NCBI GenBank assembly: GCA_024734555.1
Contig: JANPWX010000211.1
Coordinates: 1,104,315-1,168,314, forward strand
DNA: 64,000 bases
Source of the DNA: Trochalopteron elliotii
Taxonomy: Eukaryota; Chordata; Aves; Passeriformes; Leiothrichidae
Direction of reading: 5' to 3'
Every line of letters starts with the position of its first letter. Position 1 is the stretch's first letter. Under the pieces are notes generated by a model. It saw nothing but the letters and a program-made list of their open reading frames with translations. It was not told the origin of the DNA and ran no database searches. Positions 26,101 through 38,000 of the stretch are shown one piece after another. A program made the translations under genes and the position numbers.

Positions 26101-29100
26101 AAACCCCAGAAACAGAACAAGCCTCCCAACCCCCAAAACTGCACTTGAGGGCTCTTCCTCACCCCCAGCCCAAGGCAGAGACCAGTAATGGAAATGCTGG
26201 CAGACCAGGCAGAAAATAATGCAGTGTTTCCAAACACTGAGGGCTTTAAAAACCCAAAAAGCCTTCTAGCCCAGCATGAACATACAGCTCAGGAACTCCA
26301 GTAAGAGACAGCAGGACTTCAGTGCTCTTCCCAACTGCCAAGACCACCTGAATGCTTCACTGACCTTGGCATGGCAGGAAGCTTTAGTGGGAAGTATTAG
26401 ATAAGAGACACAGACTCATTGAGGCTGGAAAAGACCCTTCAGCTGAAGGCTGCCACTGAAGCACATCCCTAAGCAGCAGCACAGCTCAGGCTGGAAGGTC
26501 CCTCAGGAGCCCATCAGGATGCAGCCACCTGCCTGAGGCAGGGCCACCTCAGTCCTGCCAAGGTGACCAGGCTGATGGACAGCCATGCTCCCAACAGCTC
26601 CAGGGATGGACACTCCACCTCCTCTCCAGGAAACTGCCCCAGTGTCTGACCAGCTGCAGCTGCCTTGCATCACCCCAGCTATCATTTCTGGGCATCCTCT
26701 GGAAACAGAAATACAAGGTTTTCTGGAAGTGTTGTATCAGTAACCAATGTCTTTTGATGCACACTACACTTCCATAAAATGTAACATCCTTATACTTCGT
26801 CTCTTCTACTCTAAAATTCAACATCAAAAGGACTAGAAATAAACCCTGACAAATTTCTAGAACCACCTTACTCTTGTATATTCCATGAACTCTCAAACAT
26901 ATTCCAAGATATGCAGACCAATTTTTGCCATTTCAGATGCAGAAGGGAATTTAGATAGTTACACTGAGAAATATAATGCTACATTAAATATTGGTGTGAG
27001 GAGCCAAGTAAAAAACACTAAAAACAAATAAAATCAAGAAAGATAAAATAAGGCTGGCTAGTATTATTTGCAAGACTTTCTAAGATACTGAGATCTAAAT
27101 TGCCTAATGCACTGCTTTCTTATAAGAGGGGGAAAAAATCTCTAGAGATAAAGATCAAAATACACAATGAGGTTCATCCAAAAACCCATGATCAAAAGTG
27201 GAACTAACAATCAGACACCATATGTATAAATACATAAAATATATCCCAGTACAATATATGACCAGGGTACATTTTATATATACAGAATATCTATACTTCT
27301 ATATATTTTATAGTCTCTAAGTATATATTTTATATGCTAAAATTTACATTTTTTAAAGTACTAACATCTGTATTTATATGCTCTCAACATTTGAGAAGGA
27401 GCAACCTGAATTTCTAAGAAAAATTTCACGGCAAGTCATATTTGAAATTCAATGGTGCCAGAAAATCAATACCATCTGAGGACAAGCCACAGTAAAGTTA
27501 AATGTAAAGCAAGGAAAATAAAGGAAGTACTTACTTCTCTATGTTTACAAAGGACAGGAAGATACTATTTAAAAATAAAAGCAGACATCATGAAGTCACA
27601 CATATGATTTTTACACCACAACAGCTGCACATCCTTATAGCTATGGTTGATTCCAGTCTCTGGAAAGATCAGTGAAATACCCTAAAATTTAGTATTTCCT
27701 GAAATGGTAAACAGTGCAAACACCAAATACTCTAGATAGAGTTGTACAGGTGGATTATTTGGGGTTTATGAACAGTAGAAAAAGATAAAGAACACATGGC
27801 CAGTCCTGAAATATTTCCAGTGAGCTTGGCAGTCTCCAAGCCTGTGGAACCCCAGTGGCTGGGGGTTCTCTACACATGGATAATGCAGTCTCAGAAACTG
27901 CACTATTAATGAAAACATCCATCAAAAAGATAAACCAGATATTGCTTGGAGCCTGTACTGGGTGAATAATTTTACTAGTCTAGAGCAGTATCTATCACAA
28001 GTAAAAAGCATCATTTCAATAACTATTTCAATTGGCCAGATTTCAAAATGTGTACAAACACACACAATTCCATAAATGTATTAGTAACTACATCAGTGCA
28101 GTAGTACATTCAAAGGCCAAAAATGATTGTATGATTTTCCAGTAAACATTTAGCACAGAGACAGCACAGAAGAGCTAAGTTCAATTAGAAGAGAAGCATG
28201 TCCTCTCATCTGCTACTTCCTGAAGGAGCCTCATCTTTACCCCTTGAGTTACAGCCCTAGACTGGAGGCCAGGCAGATTACCTAACCTTTAGCCTTCTTT
28301 CAAGCACAGATCATTGTACACACATGTGTAACAAATCTAAGGTTTTACTGCTTTCTGAATGACAGCATGAACTCCCTGAATGAAACCTGACCATGGCAGC
28401 AGGGCCCAGCATCACCCTGGTGAGCTCCTGGTGCTGCCATCACACACAGCAGGGACTGCAAGAGAGAGCCCAGCCATGCCTGGGACAACAACAGGGCTCC
28501 AACAATCCCCCAGCAGCCCACACCAGCCTAACCCAAGGTCAGAGGTGTCAGAAGGTAGCAAAGAACAACTTGATTGCATGAGTAAACATTTACCTGCACG
28601 ACAGTAAATGTGTGCCACACACCAAGGGAACTGTAGTATGAAAAAAATGCTGGGATCAGCCAAAGAGGAGGAAGAGATGTGAGTAAAGACTAACTAATGG
28701 ACTGGATCAAGGGTAGGGCCTGCTTACAGGGAAGGAGGTTATAACTTTCCCTTCCCTTTAACCCTCTTGCTGAGAGGGCACAAGCAATGGAGAACAAACA
28801 GCAGAAATGATGAACACACTTGAGTTATAAAGCACCTGACAATCTCATTTTCCCTTCCAAAATACTGACAGACAGCAAGCCCAGCCTCTGTGCCAAGCAC
28901 ACACTGCAGCCAGCAAGATCCAGAGCTGTGGCACAGGGGGAGATGGGAGCAGCAAGCCACAGCCCAGCTCCTAAACCAGCACCACATGCTTAAAGGACAT
29001 TTCAAATGACCTGCAGAACTACCTGGTTAATTTTTCTCCAGTCTTCACAGAGCTCAAAAGGTAGATTAACATGTAACTAGGATACACCTGAATTTCAGAT

Positions 29101-31911
29101 TTTTGGTTATAAAACAAATTTTCCATTATTACAGGGCAAGATGTTTCGTAATTGAACAAGACATTACTACAGGTTTACATCTTTTACTTTGAAGAATATC
29201 TTCCATTTTGATTATAAAGAATGGACAGGAACACACACTGTCCAAGATTTAAAAATCTTTATTGCCTCCTTTGTTTTTTTGTTTCCACCCACAAAACATT
29301 AACAGTTTTAAATTTCAGTCTAAGCCCTGAATAAAATGAGGAATTCTGTTTAAACATAATTACACTTATAACTTCCAGGGAAAATTATTTGTCTAATTTT
29401 CTTATAAATCTCTATTTCCAATTGTGCAACAAAATTGTTAAACAGCATTCTCCATGTAGTAGCAAACTCACTATTCTAAGAACCAAAATAGTGTAAGAAA
29501 AGTAGGTAGTCCCTTAACCCAAATGGGCACTTTTATAACCAATACTGAGTATTTAGCATGCTGACCCAGCACTGAAATTACACCATTGATATGTGACAGG
29601 TGACAAAAGCATAGCCCTGGATTAAACAGTAACAATGCCAAAATTACTGAGAGAAACCATACTTTATACACATCTAATCACTAATAAAATGAAGTCATAA
29701 AAACAAGAACAATTTTTGCATTCTTCTGTTTTAGTATCAGGCAGCAATTTTGTGCTTCATGTAGAATGAGTTTTTCTCTTTCTGTTCCACTACTAGCCAC
29801 AGAACCCACCCTGCTACCAGCACAGAGTTCTTCTCCAAAGGAAGCCAAAAAGTTACACTGCAGAAAGGATCATCATAACAAAAGGGATAATGAAAGAGAA
29901 GAAGATGCCTAAATACTGAGCTATGGGCATGAAGAAATGTTAGTTGTTTTCTAATAAAGGCTACTGCTCAGATCCCTGTTTTTTAACTCCAAATTCACTC
30001 CAGTCATTTCTACAGACCTGGACAGGAAGAGGGCACAAATTCAGGGTGTCTGCTCAGAGCTGTGCCCTCAAAGATCTGATGACTGGTCCATAAGATATTG
30101 AAGAACTTTCTCTATCAAACCAGCAAACCATCTGAGCTGAACAGCCACAACCACAGTCACCTTCCTGAAGTCTTGGCTTGCCAAGGAAACAAATACTTGC
30201 TGATGAATCTCTGCATGGAGATGTGGGCACTGGTGGTGTGAGTGCTGGGATCCATCAGCTCCTCTGTGATTAGCAGAGATGACAGGGAACAGCACCACCA
30301 CACCCAGGCTCACTGCTCTGGATGTCAGGATTGAGCCTTCCTCACTCTGAACCTGTGGGCTGCCTTTGTTCTGCAAGCACAACGTGTCACCTTCTGTATG
30401 ACACAGGAAAAACCACTCCACAGGCTCAGCACATCACTTGTTGTCAGAGCAGCAGCCTCACACAAAGGAGGTTTTGAAAAGATGGAGGTGAGGGACTAAA
30501 GGCAGCAAGAGGAAATGGTCCATTCCAACCCTCAGCTCCAGCATCAGGATCACAGGCATGGGATACAGAACAGCTACACACAATGGGATGAGCTGCTCTG
30601 CTCCCCATCAGGGGTCTAACCAAAAACACAGGACACAAAAGAGCACAGATTTTAGGACCAGACCACATCTCCAGGTACTAACAATGAGGCCAAGATAAAG
30701 GAGGCAGTGCCAAGTCTCATCAGAGACTCTTCAGAATGCACCTATCCCTCCTCTCCTGATGGAAGGCTCCTTTAGAGAAAGAAGAAAAGCAGCAGCAAAT
30801 GAAAATCCTTCCAGCCTTCAAACAACCCTGCATAACAGAATGTAACATTTTTCTCTTCAATAGGAGAGGAAAAGCATCAGAGGAAACTACTGTGGTACAC
30901 TGCAAGACACCTGGAACATACCACATGGTGGAAAAGGGGTAGAAGATGCTAGTTATTAAAGAATATCAGAACTAAGATGGCAATTTAATTAAGACCCTTA
31001 GAAGTAGTACTCCCAAATCTAGGTAAAACTGAATGGAGAGGAGCTCTGCTTAAAAATATAGGTGAACATGAAAAGATTGTAACTAACTCCTGTATGGGAC
31101 TCTGTGGATGCTGAGAATGGCACATAACAGTTAAATAATGCTGGGAGAGGCCTCAAGGAGGGTTCTCATCTAAACCTCCCCCACACAATTCACCAGGTGG
31201 GATGCAGCTGCACACAGGCTGAACTTTGAGGTCAGTTCCTGTAAAGCTGTAAAGTCAAGAGTGCCAGTTGAGAAGTAAATGACTGTGGACAGGTACAGAG
31301 CCTGAAGTAGCAAGACATCCATCTAAAGGAAACTGCACTAGCACAGGAACTTCTCACATCTTACTGTGGGCTGAAGAAGAGGCAGGAAAGCCAAAATATA
31401 TTCTCCATCCATGGAGACACAAAGTTCTTCAGCTTCAGTAAGAGACCCTCTGCTCTGCAAAGATTTGCATGGACAAGCAGAGACAGAACTACTTGAGCAG
31501 TGGTGAAGGCACTGTGGTGGCCACAAGCACCAGAACATTTAATAAACAGCTGTGAGCTGCTTATTAAAATAATGCAATGTCCTGCAGCTCCAAATCATTT
31601 CAAGTATCATTATCAGCTGCCAGTGGTGTAACCAACCAACCAAGAGGACACACACCTGGTCCAAAGGTTCATAAATTACCCTTTATCAGAGTATAAACTA
31701 CCAAAATAATTCCCAATTGATTCTGTTTCAGCAGCTGTAATTTCCCCTTTCCCCCACTTCCAAACACAGTTTAGTAACTGGAACATCACAACTGTACCTT
31801 TTCTGCCTTTTTGTCAGAGATGTCTTGTTTTTCTAGAACTGCCATGCTCTCCTTCAGGTTTTTCACTATGTCTGCAGGAGACTTGTGGGACTTGCCAAAG
31901 GGGAATGGCAT
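13947..31911 (-). CDS. CAB39: Calcium-binding protein 39 (MO25-alpha), complete spliced CDS
   Basis: Eight coding exons join to a 341-codon frame: 31798-31911, 24238-24402, 20270-20388, 18210-18378, 17437-17496, 15937-16002, 14947-15090 and 13947-14135. Every intron is GT-AG. Intron phase is 0 except between exons 3 and 4, which split codon 133. The start [16 protein letters not shown], the middle [19 protein letters not shown] block ([10 protein letters not shown]) and the end KRPAQQEA match MO25-alpha as I recall it. The paralogue CAB39L ends differently, so this is CAB39. Known of the family: an armadillo-like helical-repeat scaffold in the cytoplasm that binds the C-terminal tail of STRAD, stabilises the LKB1-STRAD complex and so promotes AMPK-pathway signalling. 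It also activates MST3/MST4 and SPAK/OSR1. It is not an enzyme. The ATG has A at -3, an acceptable Kozak context. No frameshift, stop or missing exon is seen. The length equals the family norm. Confidence 0.98.
14136..14946 (-). other. CAB39 intron between coding exons 7 and 8
   Basis: 811 bases, GT-AG, AT-rich. It contains a short poly(T) run near 14306. No repeat family or other feature is recognised. Confidence 0.9.
14947..15090 (-). CDS. CAB39: CAB39 coding exon 7 (residues 232-279)
   Basis: 144 bases, 48 codons, phase 0 at both ends. It starts [12 protein letters not shown] and ends FEAFHVFK. The acceptor is TGCCTTCAG and the donor GTATGT. Confidence 0.98.
15091..15936 (-). other. CAB39 intron between coding exons 6 and 7
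   Basis: 846 bases, GT-AG, AT-rich. Nothing further is recognised. Confidence 0.9.
15937..16002 (-). CDS. CAB39: CAB39 coding exon 6 (residues 210-231)
   Basis: A 66-base exon of 22 codons, from [13 protein letters not shown] to KRQSLK, phase 0 at both ends. The acceptor is TTCTGTGTTTAG and the donor GTAAGG. Confidence 0.97.
16003..17436 (-). other. CAB39 intron between coding exons 5 and 6
   Basis: 1434 bases, GT-AG. It holds a GC-richer block at 16240-16515 that includes a CR1 fragment. The rest is ordinary AT-rich sequence. Confidence 0.9.
16283..16350 (+). mobile_element. CR1 LINE 3' fragment, short and deleted
   Basis: The string GGTTGCCCAGAGAAGCTGTG followed by GCTGCCC is a highly characteristic part of the CR1 3' region in sense orientation. 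The next CR1 segment (the usual CATCCCTGGAAGTGTTC) is missing and the match resumes at AAGGCCAGGCTGGA, so the copy has an internal deletion. The GC-rich sequence after about 16350 no longer matches. Confidence 0.7.
17437..17496 (-). CDS. CAB39: CAB39 coding exon 5 (residues 190-209)
   Basis: A 60-base micro-exon of 20 codons, [20 protein letters not shown], phase 0 at both ends. The acceptor is CTTTTTTACAG and the donor GTAAGC. It was placed by continuity of the MO25 sequence between exons 4 and 6. Confidence 0.97.
17497..18209 (-). other. CAB39 intron between coding exons 4 and 5
   Basis: 713 bases, GT-AG. Nothing else is recognised. Confidence 0.9.
18210..18378 (-). CDS. CAB39: CAB39 coding exon 4 (residues 133-189)
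   Basis: 169 bases. It supplies the last base of the split glycine codon, then [20 protein letters not shown] and ends DAFATFK. This is the most distinctive stretch for the MO25 family. The acceptor is TTTAATAG and the donor GTAATT. Confidence 0.98.
18379..20269 (-). other. CAB39 intron between coding exons 3 and 4
   Basis: 1891 bases, GT-AG, AT-rich. An open stretch at 19037-19462 on the minus strand has no recognisable domains and reads as chance. Confidence 0.9.
20270..20388 (-). CDS. CAB39: CAB39 coding exon 3 (residues 94-133, last codon split)
   Basis: 119 bases. It starts [11 protein letters not shown], continues [14 protein letters not shown] and ends MLLK plus two bases of a glycine codon completed by the next exon. 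The acceptor is TTTTTGACAG and the donor GTATGT. This is the only exon boundary of the gene that splits a codon. Confidence 0.97.
20389..24237 (-). other. CAB39 intron between coding exons 2 and 3
   Basis: 3849 bases, GT-AG. It is AT-rich except for a compact CpG-containing patch at about 21810-21960, described under findings. No other gene or repeat is recognised. Confidence 0.9.
24238..24402 (-). CDS. CAB39: CAB39 coding exon 2 (residues 39-93)
   Basis: 165 bases, 55 codons, phase 0 at both ends. It starts [10 protein letters not shown] and ends LQLIDFE. The acceptor reads CCTTTAG and the donor GTAAGA. It encodes the first helical repeats of the MO25 fold. Confidence 0.97.
24403..31797 (-). 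other. CAB39 intron between coding exons 1 and 2
   Basis: 7395 bases, GT-AG. It contains a minus-strand CR1 fragment (26405-26685) and an AT-rich low-complexity stretch at 27220-27365 made of TATA/ATAT strings. The remainder shows no coding or structural signal that I can support. Confidence 0.88.
26405..26685 (-). mobile_element. CR1 LINE 3' end fragment
   Basis: Read on the plus strand this is a reversed CR1 3' end: GAGGCTGGAAAAGACCCTTC, then a segment with CACATCCCTAAGCA, TCCAGGGATGGACACTCCACC and CCAGTGTCTGACCA in the order expected of CR1. The copy is diverged and has insertions near 26490-26570. Confidence 0.75.
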
Positions 31912-31954
31912 GATTGCAAACCACAAGGTCTTCCTCCTATGGCTCCTGCTTCAC
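31798..31954 (-). CDS. CAB39: CAB39 first coding exon with 5' UTR (residues 1-38)
   Basis: The acceptor is a pyrimidine-rich stretch ending TTTTCCAG just above 31954. 43 bases of 5' UTR precede the ATG at 31911-31909, and 38 codons follow, ending KKAEK. The donor is GTACAG (31797 downward), a weaker match than GTRAGT. Because an acceptor lies upstream of the ATG, at least one further non-coding 5' exon must exist at higher coordinates. Confidence 0.96.
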
Positions 31955-32532
31955 CTGGAAAAGGAGGAGAAAGAAAGTACATCAAAAACAGAAACTTGAG
32001 CTCTGTATAACAACACACACAAAGATCAAGAGAGAGTAGCAAAGGTATTGATACATGGAACAATGACCCCTGACAGGTGAACTAGAGCTTGCTGTGACAA
32101 AGTTAAATTCTGGTATTTCCATTTCTTTTAAAACACAAGATACACAATGGAAGAACTCACATTAAGATCATCACCTTGTGCTTCAGGAGCAAATTAAAGA
32201 GTATATTAATTATATCCAAAGCCACATACTGCACACATGCCCCATAATGGGCAAGACTTAGAAGGATCAATTATTCCAATTAATGCTGTCAAGCAAAATG
32301 CCTTCTCACATGAGGTGTTTGACACTCAGGGCTCTGCAGTGACTGCCCAGGTACATGCTTTTACCCAGATTCATTCCATGATGAATTTGCAAATGCAAAT
32401 CAGACCCCAAAGTCTGCACTTAGTGTGCATGTTAGTTAACTGCTTCATGTTAGTCTGCACTACAAACATGAAGCAGGTGAGGCTCCAGGCAGCAATCTCT
32501 TCCTGCCAAAACACCTGGCATGTCCTGGCATT

Positions 32533-32652
32533 TTCATATCTATAATAATACTGAAATAGTCTCACCCTCACACATTTTATAGGAAATAAATATTCATATC
32601 TATAATAATACTGAAATAGTCTCACCCTCACACATTTTATGGGAAATAAAAT
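32533..32652. repeat. 60-bp perfect or near-perfect tandem duplication (two copies)
   Basis: The segment 32533-32592 is repeated at 32593-32652. The first 50 bases (TTCATATCTATAATAATACT onward to CACATTTTAT) are identical, and the copies differ by about two bases near the end. The sequence is unique-looking and AT-rich, 0.6 kb upstream of the first coding exon of CAB39. Confidence 0.95.
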
Positions 32653-34981
32653 TTGGCACCTAGCAGAGATACACACAGCACTTGAAAACATTAAAACCAA
32701 CACCTGATGTGTGCCTTTCTCAAAAAGATAAAATGTCTCTTACAAGAGAAAAGTTTCCTTCCCTAAAAATATCTGGCTCTTGAATCCAAAACCATTTATT
32801 CTTCTGTGTATTTACATGTATTTACTTTTACAGGGACACATTTACTCTATTCTGTGTACAAAACAGAGAAGTACTACTGGAATAAATGAGTGTACTGAAG
32901 CCTTTGTTACCAAACACATACACCCACATTTAAACAATAATAAAACCTTCTTACAAGTGAATCCCATAAAGCACACTTCCACAACTCTAATCTAGACAGA
33001 AAAGAACAGGAAATCCTCCATTAAAAATGCTGACAGTGCTACTTCTGCTAGACACAAAAGACAGCTGAGGCTGGCAGAGCAGAGCAGAGCCTGCATTGTC
33101 ATTCCAAAGAAGGGGCATTACCCTGGAAGTTGAATTTCTATCTCCCTGCAGTGTCTGTGGAGTGAGTAATAGGTCAGCTCTAACCAGTACATGTTAAAGT
33201 TTCTTATCTGACACAATGCACTTTGCTCCTCGATTAAAATACCAGCTCATCCATCAGGAACTCTAAAACATTACTCCTGTTCTTTTCCAACAGTTTTGAT
33301 CAGGGATGAAAAATCTCAATGTAATGCGCTTTTTTTTTGTTATTTTTACTTTTAAAACAAGTAAGTTTGGCTGGCCCAAGGGTAACAATTTAAAGGGTAA
33401 GAACAGAAGAACTTGGATCTTTAGTCAAGTAAATTTCCATAAACAGAGATTTCAGGTAAGCAGTTACAGAGATCACACCTTCACTGTTCCATGCCTGCAA
33501 CTGACTTAACACAGCATAAGGTAGGTAATTTTTAATTAGATTGCTTCCAGATAAAAGTATCAGCAGGAAGGTTGAAACACGACCTTCCAGCAGCCATTTC
33601 CATTCTTTAACAGACCACAAGGACTTTCTGTAGCATTTATTTGTAGTGTGGTCATTACAATAATCTCTCATTCACAGTCTGCACAAAGAAGGGGCTGTAA
33701 CACTGAAATTACAAATGTGGGAGATAAAAAGAGATCGAAAAGTGCCCACAGGTCATTCCTTTGACAAGAGAATTTTGTGCCTCAAACTTTATCACATCTA
33801 GTGGAACAGAAACCTACAGCTAAGAAAAGCACCATTACTGACTGTTATTTAATGAAAATACAATGGCATTCAGAACAACATTTAAGGAAAATTATGATAT
33901 TTTCACACAGGATTTTTTTTTCCCTAGAAAGAGACAGTGTGAAAATAAGCACAATTTCCCCACACCACAGATGACATACCTTGAGCATGACAGCAACATT
34001 TTAAATGTTCTCTTTATCTCTCCCTTTGATTACTACTTCTGCCAAATTAAGTTGGGCCCTGAAAAGAAATCTGGATTCTTTCATGTTTGCATCTCATCAC
34101 TGATAATAACAGTATTTAACAACTACTCTGCCCATTCATTCTGGAAGATGGCTGTACCCATGTAACAGAGAAGGACTGGCCTGAGAAATTGCCAGTCTTA
34201 ATTCCTTGGATTATGCACTAAAACAAAAGCAAATCCACTAGGAATCAAAACAGCTGAGAGAACAAAAACATATGGAACTACAAAATCTGGTATGGCAGCA
34301 AGATACAAAGAAAATAAATCAAACCAAAGAAAACAGCTCTGCACACTCATTTTCTGGATCAGAACTATGCTACTCCTAATGTCTGAAAGACTACATAGAC
34401 AATGGAAAACCTATGGAAATACAGGATATTGATAAACTACTGTCCTCATGTGTGCCCAAGGTCTAGGTTTGCAAAACTTGATTTGCCTTTACACAGTTCC
34501 TAATTTCTTCTTAAAATTAACAACAGTCCATAGCTCTGATTTACTCCTGAAACCTTCCAGGTTCTGTGTAAATCAGATATAAATACATGATACTCAAGTC
34601 ATACACAAGCTTCACTTTATGCACTAGCATATCTAGTAGAAAATAATCATTTATTAACAGCTCACTAGCACACATTTATATTAAACATTTTCTCCCAATC
34701 CAGGTAAGTCCCTGTATGAACCTTTCATAAGCAATTTAAAAAAATCAGAACGACTAAGAAGGAAATCTACATCCTTGATTACTGAAGGTGACATTTTGCT
34801 TCAAGGTATTTATTTTAATTATATAAAATGGAGTAAATACACTGCTTGTGCTATTTCAGTTTTATTACTGGAAGGAATGCAATGGCACTGCTGGGAACAT
34901 CCTCTGGGGCCTCAAGACTGAAGATCCCACAAACCCTGAAGCAAAATTCTGTTCCTGAAAAACCCGTGCCACATCCTGCCC

Positions 34982-35002
34982 AAAAAAAAAAAAAAAAAAA
35001 AA
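34982..35002 (+). repeat. Poly(A) run of 21
   Basis: 21 consecutive A after CATCCTGCCC. It could be the tail of an old retroposed copy, but I recognise no source sequence upstream of it. Confidence 0.9.
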
Positions 35003-38000
35003 GAGCAGGAGCAGGGCTTTGTCTCTCAAAGCTGTACTTCATGCAGGAGAACATAGACAGGCTGTTCCTTTTTCAGCCCAGCAAAACTACCCCCAGCAGC
35101 ACCCTGGGCACAATAGACAATGACAACATCTGTGTGGGAAGGGAAAGAGCTGCCACCACCCACATCTGCAACACAAGGAAAAAAGGGAACAACATCAAAT
35201 GACATTTTCTGTAAATAAGAATAGGCCTTACATCATGTCAAATGATAACTGATTCACAATAAAGCACCTGGTTGCAAATTGAGGATAAAACAGTGATTGT
35301 GGCTAAAACAAAGGATCACAGGATTCCTGAGCAGCTGAACTGCACCAAGTGCATGGACAGCTCTGTGCTCTGCTGGGCTTTGCTTTATCCTCCCCTCCCA
35401 GAAACCTCACCTTCATCCATTTGTTAGAAGAGACCAGGGACAGTATCACACAAACCTCAGGCCTTCTCAGGCACACATTTTATTTCACCACTATTCAAGC
35501 AGGCCAAAGGTGACAAAATTGAAGGTGCTGACAGCAGAGGGGTCAAAGGCACAATTAGAAATGTGAAGTGATGTTATCAGTCCCAGGGGACCATCAAACA
35601 ACAACAGGGCACAGGGCCAAACACCAGAGATTGAAGCTCCACTGACACACTCAGGCACACTGGGACATTTGGGCTTTTGTGATAACCAGAGATAGTACCC
35701 CACTGTTTCACACAGTGTATAACTTCCAGCTCTGTCAATGCACCAGGCATCCATGCAGTTTGCTTCATCTATAAGGCTTTGTATTTTTTATTCACTGGAT
35801 TGACCACACAATCAATCATGTCCAATTTAATGCATTTCATACATAAGATGTTAAAGTGTCTGCTGAGTTAAAAAAACCAGCATTTCTCTGTGAGAACAAC
35901 CCTCCTGCAGAAAAAAAAAAAGCCACAGGAACAAATACAGGAGCATGATAAACAAATCCCTTTCTTTTAATTACTTCAAATTCTCTAAAGAATAGATACA
36001 CTAACCTGGACTATGGTCTGTCTTGCATCTGAGCTTTTTTTATTTGAAGGGTCAGAAAATATGCTACTTCTGTAACAGAGGTGTGTGTGCCATCGTTTAA
36101 AACCTGATTACTTACTAGCAGAAGTGCTTTTTTCTGTTGTAGGAAGCACGTTTTTGTTACTGTGAGATGCCTGCACTACTATTTTCAGAACAATATTGGT
36201 ACAAGAAATGGTACAATTACACTCCTGACTGCACTAACACATGTAGAGTTACTCCACAGACAAATGAATTTGTGGCACCAAAGTCTCACCAGCACAGACT
36301 TTTAAAGGGTAGAAGGGAAAGGGATTAAATTGAATGGAAAGGCATCCACAAAGGCAAACTCAAGCCTTTCTATTTTAGACATACCATGAATTTACCACAA
36401 CAAAGGTTAAACTTTTTTTTCTCTGCACAGAAGTAAAATCCATAAATAAAGCATCATTGAAGTATTCACACATATTCCAGCTCCAGAGAGCAAACCACCA
36501 CCTATTCCCATGCAAAATGCTACTTAACTAATGTACAAAAGCCCTACATTTCCAATTTTGGGGAACAAACAGGTGCAATAAACTCCATCCTTATTCTATT
36601 ATGGCCCTCACCATTTAATTGCACTATATTAAGTCCTCAGCTGCATCTTGCTGCCTTGTTTATACACACCAAGAGATTAAGGTGACTCCTTTTGCAAACT
36701 CCTAATGAGGAAGAGAGGAGGAATTCAGCTATTTCCTGGCTGCAACTGCAGACGTTAAAAAAATCCCAGCCCAGTGAGAAAGCCCATGTACCATCCATTT
36801 AATGTGCACACAGGAAGAAAACTGCTGCAGATCAAACAAAACCAACATAATTTTAGTAAAGCCAAATAATTACCAGATGAGCCAAGCCCACAGCTGGCCC
36901 CTGCTGATGGGGGGGTCCCATTCCCCCTCTGCTCCCAGCACCACACTCCTTCTCCCCCTGTTTTGTGCCAGGGCAGGCTGACCCATCCATGAGCTGAGCC
37001 ACTCACCAAGCCACCAGACAACTGACATGTAAAAGGAAAATAAGCAAGGAGTAGTGTAGGGAATGTAGAAAAAAACATCCCTTTGAGCAGCAAGTAGCTG
37101 TCAATCAGCTCCCTCAGCTCCCAATCTCTCCAGAAGAGCATTTCATGGCAAGGCTGGAGCCAAACCAACAGAGGCTGGAGGGGCAAGGTCACTTTCCATC
37201 AGTTATTTTGAGAAGCTGTATTTGTCCCAGTGCCCAGGGTGCTGACTGAACACACCAAAGTGGCAGAAGACAAAAGACAACAAAAAAGAGGCACAATCAA
37301 TAAAAATAAAAATTCTGAAATGTTCTTAAGACAAAGCAGTACAAAGCACCCTGAGCTGTGAGCCAGACCCAGCCCAAGGAAAGGAGGAGGAGAGGGCTGA
37401 GGCAGTCAGGAGGGATGGGCACACCAGCTTCTCCTCCAGGTAGGGGGAAGCTGCCAGCTTCTATCCTGAAATGATATCATGTGTCAATTACCATCCACAG
37501 TGCTAACAACACATAGGAGAGTGGCTTGAGCAAACACACTTAAATAAACTAATGAGTCTACCAAGGCAAAATACCTAATTTCACAATAAACAGTTGGGGC
37601 TGCACTGCATGTGCATTTTAATTGACAATTTATCAGCTTATTACTGACACAACATGTTGCATCTTGCTGAAAAGGGACACGTTGTTATTAAAGAAATATA
37701 ATGCAGCAAGCTCACGTTTGTCTTGACAGAGCTGATTTCCCTCAGAACTCACTCTTTTGCTGCAATGCTTCTTGGATTAACGGGGATCATTAAGCCAGTA
37801 ATTAAAACAGTAACATAAATCAGTTTTCTTCAGGTGCAATTGCCACAAGCAGCTGTTAGCTCAGCTACAGTTCACCACTGTTAAGTCTGGTAGGAATGAT
37901 AAAACCAGAAACAGATCGAGAAATGATGCATTTTTAAAGCACTGTCTCACTCTCAGACATGCCCAGCACCCCAAAGGAAGACTGACAGCCATGCCTTTGA

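Noticed and set aside
13947..31911. Assignment as the paralogue CAB39L
   Set aside because: The C-terminal sequence KRPAQQEA and the overall sequence fit MO25-alpha. MO25-beta ends differently, as I recall the family.
34846..35202. 118-codon plus-strand frame containing a run of lysines
   Set aside because: The lysines come from the 21-base poly(A) run. The rest of the peptide is unrecognised.
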